A stretch of DNA of 64,000 bases, taken from CAWCDJ01 sp963794265. GTDB lineage: Bacteria; Acidobacteriota; Terriglobia; Bryobacterales; Bryobacteraceae. Below the pieces are notes generated by a model. It was not told the origin of the DNA and made no database searches. It saw nothing but the letters and a program-made list of their open reading frames with translations. A program made the position numbers and the translations under genes. The DNA is taken from contig CAWCDJ010000003.1 in assembly GCA_963794265.1 (NCBI GenBank), positions 248,001-312,000 of the forward strand, read 5' to 3'. Shown here piece by piece: positions 9,167-18,096 of this stretch. Numbering within the stretch: position 1 is the first letter of the stretch; the number at the start of each line of letters is the position of its first letter.

Positions 9167-10320
9167 TCAAGCCGCGGTGCGCGCCGGAACCCCGTGCCCG
9201 GCCAGCACCAGTTCGACCAGCCGGCTCCGGCTGGCGGCATCCAGATCCTCCGGGATCCTTTGGCCGGTTGTGAAAAACGAAAGTGGTTTGCCCGACCGAG
9301 CGGCTTCCGCCAGAATCGGACCGAAAGACCCGGTCTCATCGAGCTTGGTGAAGAGCAGGCGCTGCGGCCCGAAGGCTTCGAAAGCTTCCGCCACCCGCGT
9401 CATATCTCCCGGTTTCATCGAGGCCGGCAGAACCAGCTGCGTGTCGATGTCGGATCGGCTCGACAGAAACCGTGCGAGCGGCCCGGCCGCATCCATATCG
9501 CCGAAACCGAACCCCGGGGTGTCGATCAGGATGAGGTCTTTGCCGCGGCTCTCCTCGATGGCCTGCGCAAGCGCCGAGAGCGTCTCGAGCACCTGGAACC
9601 CGACCCCCAGAATCGCCGCGTAAGAACGGAGCTGCTCGGCGGCGGCCACCCGGTACGTGTCCATCGACAGGAGCAGGACCGGGCGCCGGCTGGCCAGCCC
9701 ATAGTTCACCGCGAGTTTGACCAGGGTGGTGGTCTTCCCGCTTCCGGGAGGTCCTACCAGCGCGGTAATGCGCGGCCGTGCTTCCCCCGGCCAAGTGCCG
9801 GCTGCGCGACGACCCGCGATTCCAACTCCTCCACCACGGCATGCCGCAGTTCGGCTGGTTCGGATATCCCGGCCCTGGAGTTGCCCCGAGAGCCGGCTGC
9901 ACGCCGTTCCGCCGCCTGAACGATCTCCCGCGCCAGTTCCGCCGGGATCTCCGCCGCAATCAGGGCGGCATAGGCATCCGGGAGATCGGGAGACGCTCCC
10001 ATCCAGGACGCTGGCGGGATGGCGGTCCGCAGCAGGGTGCGGCGCATGCCTTCGAGCTCTTTCTTCAGATCGGCCACCTCGGCTGTCAGCCGGTCGGAGA
10101 CGGGTGCGCCGGCCTGGAGCGGGGACGCGCCTGCCGCGCTGAAATCAGCGGGAAGCTCGCCGGTGCCCTCCGTCGCGAAGACGACTTCGTACTCTCCGAG
10201 GTGCCGCGCTTCGGCCGGCGCCTTCCGGCTGTTCACCAGGATGGCCTCCGGGCCGAGCTCCTGGCTCGCCTGCGCCATCGCGTCTTCCACCGTTCGACAG
10301 AAATACGATTTGATTCTCAT
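9167..10320 (-). pseudogene. flhF: Flagellar GTPase FlhF, split by one frameshift
   Basis: An SRP-type GTPase that places flagella at the cell pole. The N-terminal frame (10320 leftward: MRIKSYFCRTVEDAMAQA … LESRVVAQPALGRG) ends out of frame. The G domain continues in another frame with the P-loop GPPGSGKTTT, then DTYRVAAAEQLRSY, IDTPGFGFGD and TKLDETGSFG. The switch is in a run of five C on the plus strand at 9784-9788 (five G in the mRNA). One extra G would give …ALGRG-EARPRITALVGPPGSGK…, the expected sequence. The restored length of about 385 residues is normal. Apart from this lesion every motif is intact, which suggests a recent mutation or a homopolymer sequencing error. Confidence 0.85.
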
Positions 10321-10404
10321 TCGCTCATCCGCAGCGGCACGTCGTATTGATCGTCCAAACCGGCCTTTTGCTGTAGGGCCGCGCCTCCCCGACGATCCTT
10401 GCCG

Positions 10405-12491
10405 CTAAGAAATGTTCCCCAACGACTGCACCCGCAGGCCCGCCGGAATTTCGTTGTGCGCCAGGAAAAACAGGTTGGGCAAAACCGGCTCCACAATCTG
10501 CCGCAGGAAATAGCGCGCCGCGGAGGAGGTAATCGCCACCACCGGGGTCTCGGGCGACGGGACGCGGCTCGAAATCCGGTTCAGCAGGTCGCGAATGGCC
10601 TGCGGCGCGAGCGCCAGGTGACTGTTCTGTTCCCCGTGCTCCACGGCCCGCTCCACGGCCTGCTCGAGCGGCGGATCGAGAAACCAGGCCGGCAGATCGC
10701 CCGGCGCGATTCAGGTAAGGCTTTACCACCGCGCGGCGCATCGCCTGGCGCACGTATTCGGTCAGCAGCACGGGATTGCGCGTGGAAGCCGCAGCCTCGC
10801 CCAGGGCTTCGAGAATCGTGACGGCGTCGCGAATCGAGACGCGCTCGCGCAGCAGGTTCTGCAGCACGCTCTGCACCGTGGCCAGCGGCAGCAGCTTGGG
10901 AACCAGGTCCTCCACGACCTTGGCGTGTTCCACCGCCACCCGGTCGAGCAGCCGCTTGGCATCCTGGCGCGAAAACAGCTCGTGCGCGTGCCTCCGGATC
11001 AGCTCCGAAAGATGCGTGCCGAGCACGCTGACCGGATCCACCACCGTGTAGCCTGCGTGCCGCGCCCGCTCGGCGCGCTCCGCCGGCATCCATACCGCTT
11101 TCATTCCGAAGGCCGGTTCGCGCGTCGGCTGCCCTTCTCCCGGGCTTTCCGCGCCCCCCATGGGAATCGCGAGTTCGCAGCCCTGCGGCAGCTCGTAACG
11201 CGCGATCTCCACGCCTTTGAGCGAAATCACGTATTCCCGGCTGCGCAGCGAGAGGTTGTCCGTCACCCGAACCGGCGGAAGCATGTAGCCCAGATCCGTG
11301 GCCAGTTGGCGGCGGATCGCCGCGATCCGGCGCAGCAGCGCGGATTCCTGCCCGCCCTCGACCAGATTTACCAGCCCCAGCCCCACTTCGATGGCCAGCG
11401 GCTCGACCCGCAAGAGCGATTCCAGATTCTCTTTGGCCGCCGCCGGCTTGGCCTCGGTCACTGCCTCGGTCGAAGCCCGCACCTCGCGCCGGCGGAGCCC
11501 CCAGCCCAGCGTGCCGGCCACCCCACCCATCAGCAGGAACGGCAGTTTGGGCATGGAAGGCAGCAGCGCCAGCGCGCACAACACCCCCGCCGCCAGCATC
11601 AGCGGCTGCGAACTGCCGAAGATCTGCTTGCGGAATTCCGCGCCCAGCCGCGCTTCCGAGCTCGCCCGCGTGACGATCAGGCCCCCCGAAATCGAAATCA
11701 TCAGCGCGGGGATCACCGTCACCAGGCCGTCGCCGATGGTCAGCACCGTGTAGGTCTGCAGCGCCTTGCATGAGATCCATGCCGTGCTGCAGTACGCCGA
11801 TCAGGAAGCCGGCCACGATGTTGATCCCGGTGATCAGGATGCTGGCCACCGCATCGCGCTGCGTGAACCGCGAAGCGCCGTCCATCGCGCCGTAGAACTC
11901 GGCTTCGGTCGACAGTTGCTTGCGCCGCCGCTTGGCTTCGGCCTCGTCGATCAGCCCGGCGTTCAGGTCCGAATCGATGGACATCTGCTTGCCCGGCAGC
12001 GCGTCCAGCGTGAAGCGCGCCGTCACTTCGGAAATGCGCACCGCGCCGTGGTTGATCACCACGTATTGGATGGCGATCAGCACCAGGAAAATCACGGCGC
12101 CGATGATGTAATTGCCGCCCACCACGAAACTGCCGAATGCCCCGATCACCTCGCCCGCCGCCGACGTGCCGGTGTTGCCGTTCAGCAGGATCAGCCGCGA
12201 GGAGGAGATATTCAGCGCCAGCCGGAAAAGCGTCAGCAGCAGCAGCGTGGTCGGGAACGACGTGAACTCCACCGGCCGCACCAGGTAAAGCGACACCATC
12301 AGCACCATGACCGAGAGCAGGATGTCGGTGGCGATCAGCAGATCCAGCACGAAGCTCGGCAGCGGCGTGATCAGCGCGATGACGATGCCCAGCACCGCCA
12401 GCGGCACGGCCATCTCACCCAGCGTCGTGAGCGGCAGCGCCTGGAGCCATTTCGGCAAGCCCGGTTCCGCGAGTGTCTTCGAAGGTGTCAT
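10405..12491 (-). pseudogene. flhA: Flagellar export gate protein FlhA, split by two frameshifts
   Basis: FlhA is the export-gate protein of the flagellar type III apparatus. The N-terminal membrane region is in one frame from the ATG at 12491 (VLGIVIALITPLPSFVLDLL … FRLALNISSSRLIL … GVLQHGMDLMQ). At 11764-11765 one surplus base forces a change of frame to continue as ALQTYTVLTIGDGLVTVIPA through most of the cytoplasmic domain to VVKPYLNRAG. At about 10699 a second surplus base forces a change to DLPAWFLDPPLEQAVE and on to the stop at 10405. The restored protein is about 694 residues, the usual length. Neighbours flhB, fliR, fliQ and fliP are intact. flhA is essential for flagellar export, so real lesions would mean no flagellum. 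Confidence 0.88.
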
Positions 12492-12495
12492 CGGA

Positions 12496-13560
12496 TCAGC
12501 CCGGCAGCCTCCCGTTCATGAGTTTGAAGATGTATGCCAGGATCTCGGCCACCGCGCGGTACAGCTGCGGCGGAATCTCCTGCCCGACTTCCACCGATTT
12601 GTAGAGCGCCTGCGCCAGCGGCGGGTTTTCGACAATCGGGACCTGGTTCTCTACCGCCTTCTGGCGGATGCGCAGAGCCAGGTAGTTCTTGCCCTTGGCC
12701 ACCACCGAGGGCGCCGCCATGCTGTCCATCTGGTAGCGGATGGCCACCGCGAAGTGGGTCGGGTTGACGATCACCGCGGTGGCCTTGGGAACGTCTTTCA
12801 TCATCTGCCGCCGCGCGCGGTCGCGCTGCAGCCGGCGGATGCGCGCCTTCATCTGCGGATTGCCTTCCTGGTCTTTTACCTCTTCCTTGATTTCCTGCTT
12901 GCTCATGCGCAGGTCCTGCTTGTAACGCCGCAACTGGCGGAACAGGTCGACCGCGCCGAACACCAGAAACAGGGCCGCCGCCTTCCAGAACAGTTCCATC
13001 AGCGAAGTGCCCACGTGCGCGCAGCCGGTCTCTACGCTCTCGAGCGGCAAAGTCAGGAACTCGTCCCATCTCTCTCCCGCCACCACGTAAACCGCCCACA
13101 GGAACAGAGGCAGTAGCAGGAGAGCCTGGAACATCGAGGGCAGATTCTGTTTCGGCAGGTCGCGGATTCGCGAGAACGGGTTGAACCGTTCCCCGTCCGG
13201 CACCAGCTTCTTGAAACTGATCCCGAAGCGTGTCGTGACCAGCCGCAGCGCCAAAGTAGCGGCCACGACTCCCAATCCGGCGGCGGCCAGCGGCAGAAAG
13301 TGGCGCCAGAAGAGCTGCCAGGCCAGGCTGGAAAGATCCGCCGTCCCGATCTCGCCACGGAAGGCCAGCGCCAGCACCAACCGCGTGGTGCTGCGAAACT
13401 GCCGGAACCAGGCTGCGCCGCCCCATGCCAGCAGTTCCAACAACACCAGGAACTGCAAGGAGGCCACGAAGTCTTTGGCCTGCGGAAATTGCCCCTCGCG
13501 CCGCGCCTTCTCGAGCCGCCGCTGTGTCGGCTCTTCGTTTTTGCCGGAACGGTCCGCCAT
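12496..13560 (-). CDS. flhB: Flagellar export switch protein FlhB
   Basis: A 354-residue inner-membrane protein of the flagellar type III export gate that changes substrate specificity from rod/hook to filament. It has the basic N-terminus RRLEKARREGQFPQAKDF, four hydrophobic segments (about 35-210), and the cytoplasmic domain with the autocleavage motif NPTH (in VIVNPTHFAVAIRY). Cleavage between N and P is the specificity switch and all needed residues are present. It follows fliR by 6 nt and precedes flhA by 4 nt. The length is typical of the family. Confidence 0.95.
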   Translation of the reverse strand: MADRSGKNEEPTQRRLEKARREGQFPQAKDFVASLQFLVLLELLAWGGAAWFRQFRSTTRLVLALAFRGEIGTADLSSLAWQLFWRHFLPLAAAGLGVVAATLALRLVTTRFGISFKKLVPDGERFNPFSRIRDLPKQNLPSMFQALLLLPLFLWAVYVVAGERWDEFLTLPLESVETGCAHVGTSLMELFWKAAALFLVFGAVDLFRQLRRYKQDLRMSKQEIKEEVKDQEGNPQMKARIRRLQRDRARRQMMKDVPKATAVIVNPTHFAVAIRYQMDSMAAPSVVAKGKNYLALRIRQKAVENQVPIVENPPLAQALYKSVEVGQEIPPQLYRAVAEILAYIFKLMNGRLPG

Positions 13561-13566
13561 CGCGCC

Positions 13567-14340
13567 TCATATCCCCAGCGCCTTGTGCATCACGATAAAC
13601 GCGTTCCCGGCCAGTTGCATGAGGATGCGCGGGAACAGCGCCGCCACCGCGCTCAGCATGACCAGCGCCGTCAGCATCTTGACTGGAAACGCCAGCGTCA
13701 ACAGTTGGAGTTGTTGGTTCAACCTTCCGAGCAGCGCCAGAGCCACGTCCACCAGCATGAGCAGCGCTACGACGGGCAGGGCCATCCGCACACCCACCGC
13801 GAACAGACTCGCCCCCAGCCCGATCACGGCTTGCGCCTGTGCCACGTTCGGGTGGTATTGGCCGGGCGGAACCCTGGAGAGGCTCTCGGCAAACAACCGC
13901 AGAATCTCCCGGTCCAGCCCGAGCGCGAAAAACAGCAGCCCGCCCATCAGCTGCGCGAAGACCAGCAGTATGCCCGAATCGGCGTCCGTGTTCGGATCGA
14001 TGGTGGAGGCGTAAGCGTATCCGGCCTGCAGCCCCAGAACTTGCGCGGCCAGGATGAAGACTTCGAGGACGATGGCCACCGGAACCCCGATCGCCATCCC
14101 GACGGCGGCTTCCGCCAGTGCCCAGCCCGCCATCGTAAGCGGTCCCACCGCGGCCGGATCGACCACCGGCCAACGCGCGAACAGCGCCAGCGTAAAGCCT
14201 GCCGCCAGCGCGGCGCGCACCGCCTGCGGGGAAGCATTCACCCCCGGAAGGGGCACGAAGATCAGAGCGCCGCCCACGCGCGCCAGCACCAGCAGGAAAC
14301 TGTAGAGCAGCCCGATCGAAATGGTGACCTCAGCGGGCAT
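13567..14340 (-). CDS. fliR: Flagellar export gate protein FliR
   Basis: A 257-residue very hydrophobic protein of the FliPQR core complex. It begins with a conserved-type N-terminus (LYSFLLVLARVGGALIFVPLPGV) and carries the NxDxxxG-like region DPNTDADSGILLVFAQLMGGL. Its start ATG at 14340 lies 11 nt inside the end of fliQ, so the two are translationally coupled. Family length and hydrophobicity are normal. It acts with FliP, FliQ, FlhA and FlhB at the base of the flagellum. Confidence 0.95.
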   Translation of the reverse strand: MPAEVTISIGLLYSFLLVLARVGGALIFVPLPGVNASPQAVRAALAAGFTLALFARWPVVDPAAVGPLTMAGWALAEAAVGMAIGVPVAIVLEVFILAAQVLGLQAGYAYASTIDPNTDADSGILLVFAQLMGGLLFFALGLDREILRLFAESLSRVPPGQYHPNVAQAQAVIGLGASLFAVGVRMALPVVALLMLVDVALALLGRLNQQLQLLTLAFPVKMLTALVMLSAVAALFPRILMQLAGNAFIVMHKALGI

Positions 14341-14599
14341 AGCGCGTCAGGTCTCCGAACAGCCCCGTGGTGTAGGCCATGGTCTTCTGCAGCATCCAAG
14401 GCATCAGCAAAAGGAAGCCGGCCAGGAACGCCACCAGGCGCGGAATCGAGCTCACGGCGTTGTCCTGAATCGAAGTCGCGATCTGCACCAGGCTCGTCAG
14501 GATACCCGCCACAAAGCCGATCGCGAGCAGCGGCGCCGCCAGCCAGAACGTGGCCATCAGGGCGTCGCGGATGATTTGCACGACCGATTCGGGCGTCAT
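14330..14599 (-). CDS. fliQ: Flagellar export gate protein FliQ
   Basis: An 89-residue protein with two membrane helices (about 15-38 and 50-75) and the family-typical IIRDALMATFWLAAPLLAIG and ATSIQDNAVSSIPRLVAF segments. It overlaps the fliP stop by 4 nt (ATGA) and the fliR start by 11 nt. Part of the FliPQR pore complex. Confidence 0.95.
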   Translation of the reverse strand: MTPESVVQIIRDALMATFWLAAPLLAIGFVAGILTSLVQIATSIQDNAVSSIPRLVAFLAGFLLLMPWMLQKTMAYTTGLFGDLTRYAR

Positions 14600-15330
14600 A
14601 CGTAGAAGCTCTTCATGAGCGACCCCACCACCAGGTTCCAGCCATCCACCAGCACGAACAGAAGAATCTTGAAGGGCGCGGAAATCATGATCGGCGGGAG
14701 TTGCACCATCCCCACCGAGAGCGTGACCGAGGCCACCACCAGGTCAATCACCAGGAACGGCAGAAACAGCACCGCGCCGATCTGGAAACCGGTTTTCAGT
14801 TCGGAAAGGATGTAGGCCGGGATCAAGACTCTCAGGTCGAGATCCGCCGGCGTTCGCGGCGCCGGCAGGCGCGACAGTTCGACGAACAGCCGGATATCCT
14901 TTTCCCGCGCGAACCGCACGAGAAAAGCCCGCAGCGGCTTGGCCGCCGCCTCCGCCGCCTGTTGGGCGGAGAGTTGCCCGTTTTCCATGGGCTCCCACCC
15001 CTGGTGGTACATGTCCGCCGCGACCGGCTGCATGACAACGGTCGTCAGGAACAGCGCCAGCCCCAACAGCACCTGGTTGGAGGGAGCCGTCTGCGTCCCC
15101 AGCGCCTGCCGGAGGAAGTGCAGCACCACCGTGATCCTTAGAAACGGCGTGATGCACATCACCGCCGCCGGCAGCACCGTCGCCAGCGTCAGCAGGATGA
15201 CGATCTGCATCGGAACGCTCAACCCAGTGCCGTTTTTGGCCGGCGAGATGCCCAATAGCGAAAGGGGACCCGTGTCCGCCCCCCGCACCGGCGCCACGCC
15301 CAGGAGCAACAGCCAGCACGCCGCCCTCAC
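14596..15330 (-). CDS. fliP: Flagellar export gate protein FliP
   Basis: A 244-residue inner-membrane protein of the export pore. The start is a GTG at 15330 that overlaps the fliO stop (GTGA) and has GGGAGG 7 nt upstream. The frame stays open further upstream but reads low-complexity Arg/Ala sequence there, which I reject. A signal peptide (RAACWLLLLGVAPVRGA) precedes the FliP domain. Family hallmarks are present: VILLTLATVLPAAVMCITPF, FLRITVVLHFLRQALGTQ, PSNQVLLGLALFLT and GFQIGAVLFLPFLVIDLVVAS. Confidence 0.95.
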   Translation of the reverse strand: MRAACWLLLLGVAPVRGADTGPLSLLGISPAKNGTGLSVPMQIVILLTLATVLPAAVMCITPFLRITVVLHFLRQALGTQTAPSNQVLLGLALFLTTVVMQPVAADMYHQGWEPMENGQLSAQQAAEAAAKPLRAFLVRFAREKDIRLFVELSRLPAPRTPADLDLRVLIPAYILSELKTGFQIGAVLFLPFLVIDLVVASVTLSVGMVQLPPIMISAPFKILLFVLVDGWNLVVGSLMKSFYV

Positions 15331-15614
15331 GAAATGGCCTCCCGCCGCCCGCCCACGTTGCGGCAGGGCAGCGACTCCAGGAGTGCGCAGCCCGAGGGCG
15401 AGCTCGCCACCAGCAGCGCCTTTTCTCCCAGCCGAATCAGGTGCAGCGTGTGCTGCGGCCCGAGCGGCAGCCGCTCCAGGCACTCCATACGCCGCGCGGC
15501 CCCGCGGCCCACCGGCGGTATGGCGCCGAAGCCGCGCCGGCGGAGCCACCACAGGCTTGCCGCCAGCAGCCCCAGCACGCCAGCCACGGCCGCGATCTGC
15601 GAAACGAATTCCAT
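15327..15614 (-). CDS. fliO: FliO-like flagellar biosynthesis protein
   Basis: A 95-residue protein with one N-terminal membrane helix (about 5-24) followed by a cytoplasmic FliO-type domain (MECLERLPLGPQHTLHLIRLGEKALLV). FliO helps the FliP ring assemble. An AAAGGAG ribosome-binding site lies about 11 nt before the ATG. Its stop overlaps the fliP GTG start. Family sequence conservation is low, so the call leans on the position fliN-fliO-fliP together with the topology and the LxLGPxHxLHLIRLG pattern. Confidence 0.85.
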   Translation of the reverse strand: MEFVSQIAAVAGVLGLLAASLWWLRRRGFGAIPPVGRGAARRMECLERLPLGPQHTLHLIRLGEKALLVASSPSGCALLESLPCRNVGGRREAIS

Positions 15615-15630
15615 TCGGTCCAGTGCTCCT

Positions 15631-15879
15631 TTAAGACTCGTCGCGGAAGTCGGTGATCCGGACGCCCAGCGCGTTTTCGATCACCACGATCTCACCGGAG
15701 CCGCACAGCACGCCGCCGATGTAGATGTCGATGTTCTCGCCGGCCGAACGCCCGGTGCGGATGACACCGCCCTCTTCGAGGCACAGGACCTCGCGGGTCG
15801 GCATAATCCGCCGGTCGAGTTCGACCTCGATCTCGACCGGCACTTCAGCCAACGTCGCTATCTCTTCCTGAGGAGTCAT
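15631..15879 (-). CDS. fliN: Flagellar motor switch protein FliN
   Basis: An 82-residue minimal FliN: a single SpoA domain (VPVEIEVELDRRIMPTREVL … LEEGGVIRT … ENIDIYIGGVLCGSGEIVVI … LGVRITDF). FliN forms the lower ring of the motor switch and docks export cargo. It lacks the N-terminal extension of Escherichia coli FliN. It sits 7 nt after flgE and 16 nt before fliO. No fliM or fliG lies in this window. Confidence 0.92.
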   Translation of the reverse strand: MTPQEEIATLAEVPVEIEVELDRRIMPTREVLCLEEGGVIRTGRSAGENIDIYIGGVLCGSGEIVVIENALGVRITDFRDES

Positions 15880-15886
15880 CGGCTGC

Positions 15887-17152
15887 CTAGCGGATTAAGT
15901 TGATAGTGTCCTGGCTCAACGTGTCGGCCGTGGTGACCACCCTGGAGTTGGCCTCGTAGCCGCGCTGGTACACGATCAGGTTGGTGAACTCCCGCGCGAT
16001 ATCCACCGTCGAAGCCTCGATCGAGCCTCCCGCGATCGTGCCCCGGCCACCCGTGCCGGGCAAACCGATCGACGGCGTGGAAGTGCGGGCGCTGAGCTGG
16101 AAGTTGTTGTTGCCCTCGGCAATCAGCGTATCGGCATTGCGGATCGACGCCAGCGCCACCTGCCCCACCACCACCTGGTCGCCGTTTGAATACTGCGCCA
16201 GGATCTGCCCGCCGTCGGCCAAACCCACATGCACCAGTTGCGCCGCCGCCGAGCCATTCTGAGTGCTGGCCGAAGGCGCCGACGGCTGCCCGAATTGGGT
16301 GATCCGCCCGACCCCGGCGGTCGTGTACGGATTCCAGGACACACCCATGTCCACCGCGCCATCAGCCAGACCCGAAATGTTAATGGCAATGGGCGTGCCG
16401 TTCGGCGGATCCGTCAATTGCCCGCTGCTGTCGAAAGTCAGGGTTCCGGTGGCTCCGGTATCGAATGGGGCCCCGGCGGTGCCGCCCGAAACGTCCTCGC
16501 CCGGGATCGTGACGTCGTAACTCCACTGGTTGGCCGCCGTCTTTTGGAAATTGACGGTCAGCACGTGGGAGGTTCCCAGACTGTCGTACACCGTAATCGG
16601 AGTGGAAAAGGCCGAGGTGGAATCCGCCGCCGCCGACGAGTTCAGGTTGACGTCCATGGTGAATTGCGTGGTGGGCGTCGGCGCTTTAAGCGACCCGACC
16701 GGCACGATGATGTTCCCGATCGGACCGTTGGTGTTGACATTCCCGGTGGTCGGGTCGATCGTGGTCCAACCCTGAACCTGCGCGCCGGTGTCGGTAAGGA
16801 GGTTTCCGTATTTGTCCGCCTGGAAGTTTCCGGCACGCGTGTAAAGCGTATTGCCAGCGTCGTCCTTAATGACAAAGAAGCCGTCTCCCTGGATGGCCGC
16901 GTCGAGCAGGCCGGAGGTCGTCTGAATGGCGCCCTGCGTGAACTGCCGCACCGTCAGCGGCTGGCCGGTGCCGAACCCGACCTGGGTTTCGCCCAGGCCG
17001 GCGCCCAGCGATTGGGTGACCAGATCGCGGAACACCACCGCGCTGGTCTTGAACCCTGGCGTGTTGAGATTGGCCAGGTTGTTGCCAACCACGTCGATTG
17101 CCGTGGAAGTGGCATTGAGTGCGGAAAGTGCTGTCGAAAACGACGTGAACAT
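15887..17152 (-). CDS. flgE: Flagellar hook protein FlgE
   Basis: A 421-residue hook subunit. It has the N-terminal rod/hook motif (SALNATSTAIDVVGNNLANL), the FlgE D2-type domain (about 170-300, with TPITVYDSLGTSHVLTVNF) and the C-terminal motif (SNVD-equivalent ASTVDIAREFTNLIVYQRGY, then ANSRVVTTADTL). A GGAG ribosome-binding site lies a few bases before the ATG at 17152. flgE follows flgD by 11 nt, the usual cap-then-hook order. Confidence 0.95.
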   Translation of the reverse strand: MFTSFSTALSALNATSTAIDVVGNNLANLNTPGFKTSAVVFRDLVTQSLGAGLGETQVGFGTGQPLTVRQFTQGAIQTTSGLLDAAIQGDGFFVIKDDAGNTLYTRAGNFQADKYGNLLTDTGAQVQGWTTIDPTTGNVNTNGPIGNIIVPVGSLKAPTPTTQFTMDVNLNSSAAADSTSAFSTPITVYDSLGTSHVLTVNFQKTAANQWSYDVTIPGEDVSGGTAGAPFDTGATGTLTFDSSGQLTDPPNGTPIAINISGLADGAVDMGVSWNPYTTAGVGRITQFGQPSAPSASTQNGSAAAQLVHVGLADGGQILAQYSNGDQVVVGQVALASIRNADTLIAEGNNNFQLSARTSTPSIGLPGTGGRGTIAGGSIEASTVDIAREFTNLIVYQRGYEANSRVVTTADTLSQDTINLIR

Positions 17153-17163
17153 TCATTTCTCCT

Positions 17164-17505
17164 TCAGGATTGGGAAACCGTGCTGTTGCTGTCGGTGCCG
17201 TTGCTGCCGCTGCCAGTGCTGCCGGTGCCGGTGCTGCCGGTGCTGCCCGCCCCCACCAGGGTGTCGAGATCCTGGCGGATGGCGGTGATGTCCTGGCCGC
17301 TATTGATGGATTGCTCGAGCTGCTGGAATTGCGCCAACTGCGAAAGAAACTGCGTGCCGTCGCTGGGGTTCATCGGGTCCTGGTTCTGTAGTTGGGCCAC
17401 CAGCAGTTGCAGAAACATGTTCTTGTCGACGGTCTGAGTGGCCGTGCTGGTGGTAGAGGATGTGTCGGCGCCGGTAGAGCCGGTGCCGGAAACGGATGGC
17501 GTCAT
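17164..17505 (-). CDS. flgD: Hook-capping protein FlgD, short form
   Basis: A 113-residue FlgD needed for polymerising the hook. The conserved N-terminal core is clear (VDKNMFLQLLVAQLQNQDPM … PSDGTQFLSQLAQFQQLEQ). The usual FlgD Tudor/Ig-like C-terminal domains are absent and replaced by a Gly/Ser/Thr-rich tail of about 30 residues encoded by a short imperfect repeat. An AAAGGAG site lies before the ATG at 17505. Short FlgDs exist in other bacteria, so this is probably functional. Confidence 0.9.
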   Translation of the reverse strand: MTPSVSGTGSTGADTSSTTSTATQTVDKNMFLQLLVAQLQNQDPMNPSDGTQFLSQLAQFQQLEQSINSGQDITAIRQDLDTLVGAGSTGSTGTGSTGSGSNGTDSNSTVSQS

Positions 17506-17517
17506 TTTCAGTCTCCT

Positions 17518-18096
17518 TTAGGTGTTGCTGACCTCGCCGGCGATCAGCTGGTCGATATAGGACTGGGGATAGCCGTGCGTGTAGAATGCGGCCACCAGTC
17601 CCGGGTTGATCATGCGGCCGTCCGAGAGTTCGACCATTTGATTCGGCTGCTGCTGGGAGAAGGCTCCCCCGGAGGTGAACTGGTTGCCGGAGACCACCGT
17701 GCCTCCGACCATCTGGGCTACTTTGGCGGCGGTCTGCGGGGTGGCAAAGTAAATCGGGTTATAAGAATACGCGCCCGTCGGCCCGATTCCCGTGGGGTTG
17801 GTCAGCCATGGGGTTTCCCCAAACACCGATTGGGCGGTCGGCGCGGAGTTCTGTGCCGCAGGCTGCGCGGTTACGGGCGTCGGCACCCCCGTAAACAGGG
17901 CGCGAAAATCCGCGGCTCCATCGTCGGAGGCGGATGCGTCGGCCGTGCCCGCAGTCGATGCGCTCGCGGAAGAAGCGCTCCCGGAAGAAGCGCTTGCCTG
18001 CGCCTCGGTGGACTGCCTCTCCTGCGTGATGCGGCGCGGCATCAGCTGCGCCGACGGATGTGAAGGAACGTCTAAGCTTGCGTTGACAGAAACCAT
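17518..18096 (-). CDS. Unknown protein of the flagellar hook operon
   Basis: A 192-residue protein I do not recognise. The N-terminal 70 residues are Ser/Ala-rich and likely disordered. The C-terminal half looks folded (TAAKVAQMVGGTVV … ELSDGRMINPGLVAAFYTHG … IDQLIAGEV). No membrane segment or signal peptide is obvious. AAAGGA lies 7 nt before the ATG at 18096, and the start overlaps the end of fliK by 25 nt. It is placed exactly between fliK and flgD, so it may be a hook-assembly helper, chaperone or exported component. This is inference from position only. Confidence 0.6.
   Translation of the reverse strand: MVSVNASLDVPSHPSAQLMPRRITQERQSTEAQASASSGSASSASASTAGTADASASDDGAADFRALFTGVPTPVTAQPAAQNSAPTAQSVFGETPWLTNPTGIGPTGAYSYNPIYFATPQTAAKVAQMVGGTVVSGNQFTSGGAFSQQQPNQMVELSDGRMINPGLVAAFYTHGYPQSYIDQLIAGEVSNT

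Noticed and set aside
9784..9788. Programmed frameshifting in flhF at the G-run
   Set aside because: No stimulatory structure or conserved slippery heptamer is evident, flhF is not known for this, and flhA has similar lesions without such a run.
14596..15552. FliP with a 70-residue N-terminal extension
   Set aside because: The GTG at 15330 has a good ribosome-binding site, overlaps the fliO stop and is followed directly by a signal peptide; the upstream part is fliO read in another frame.
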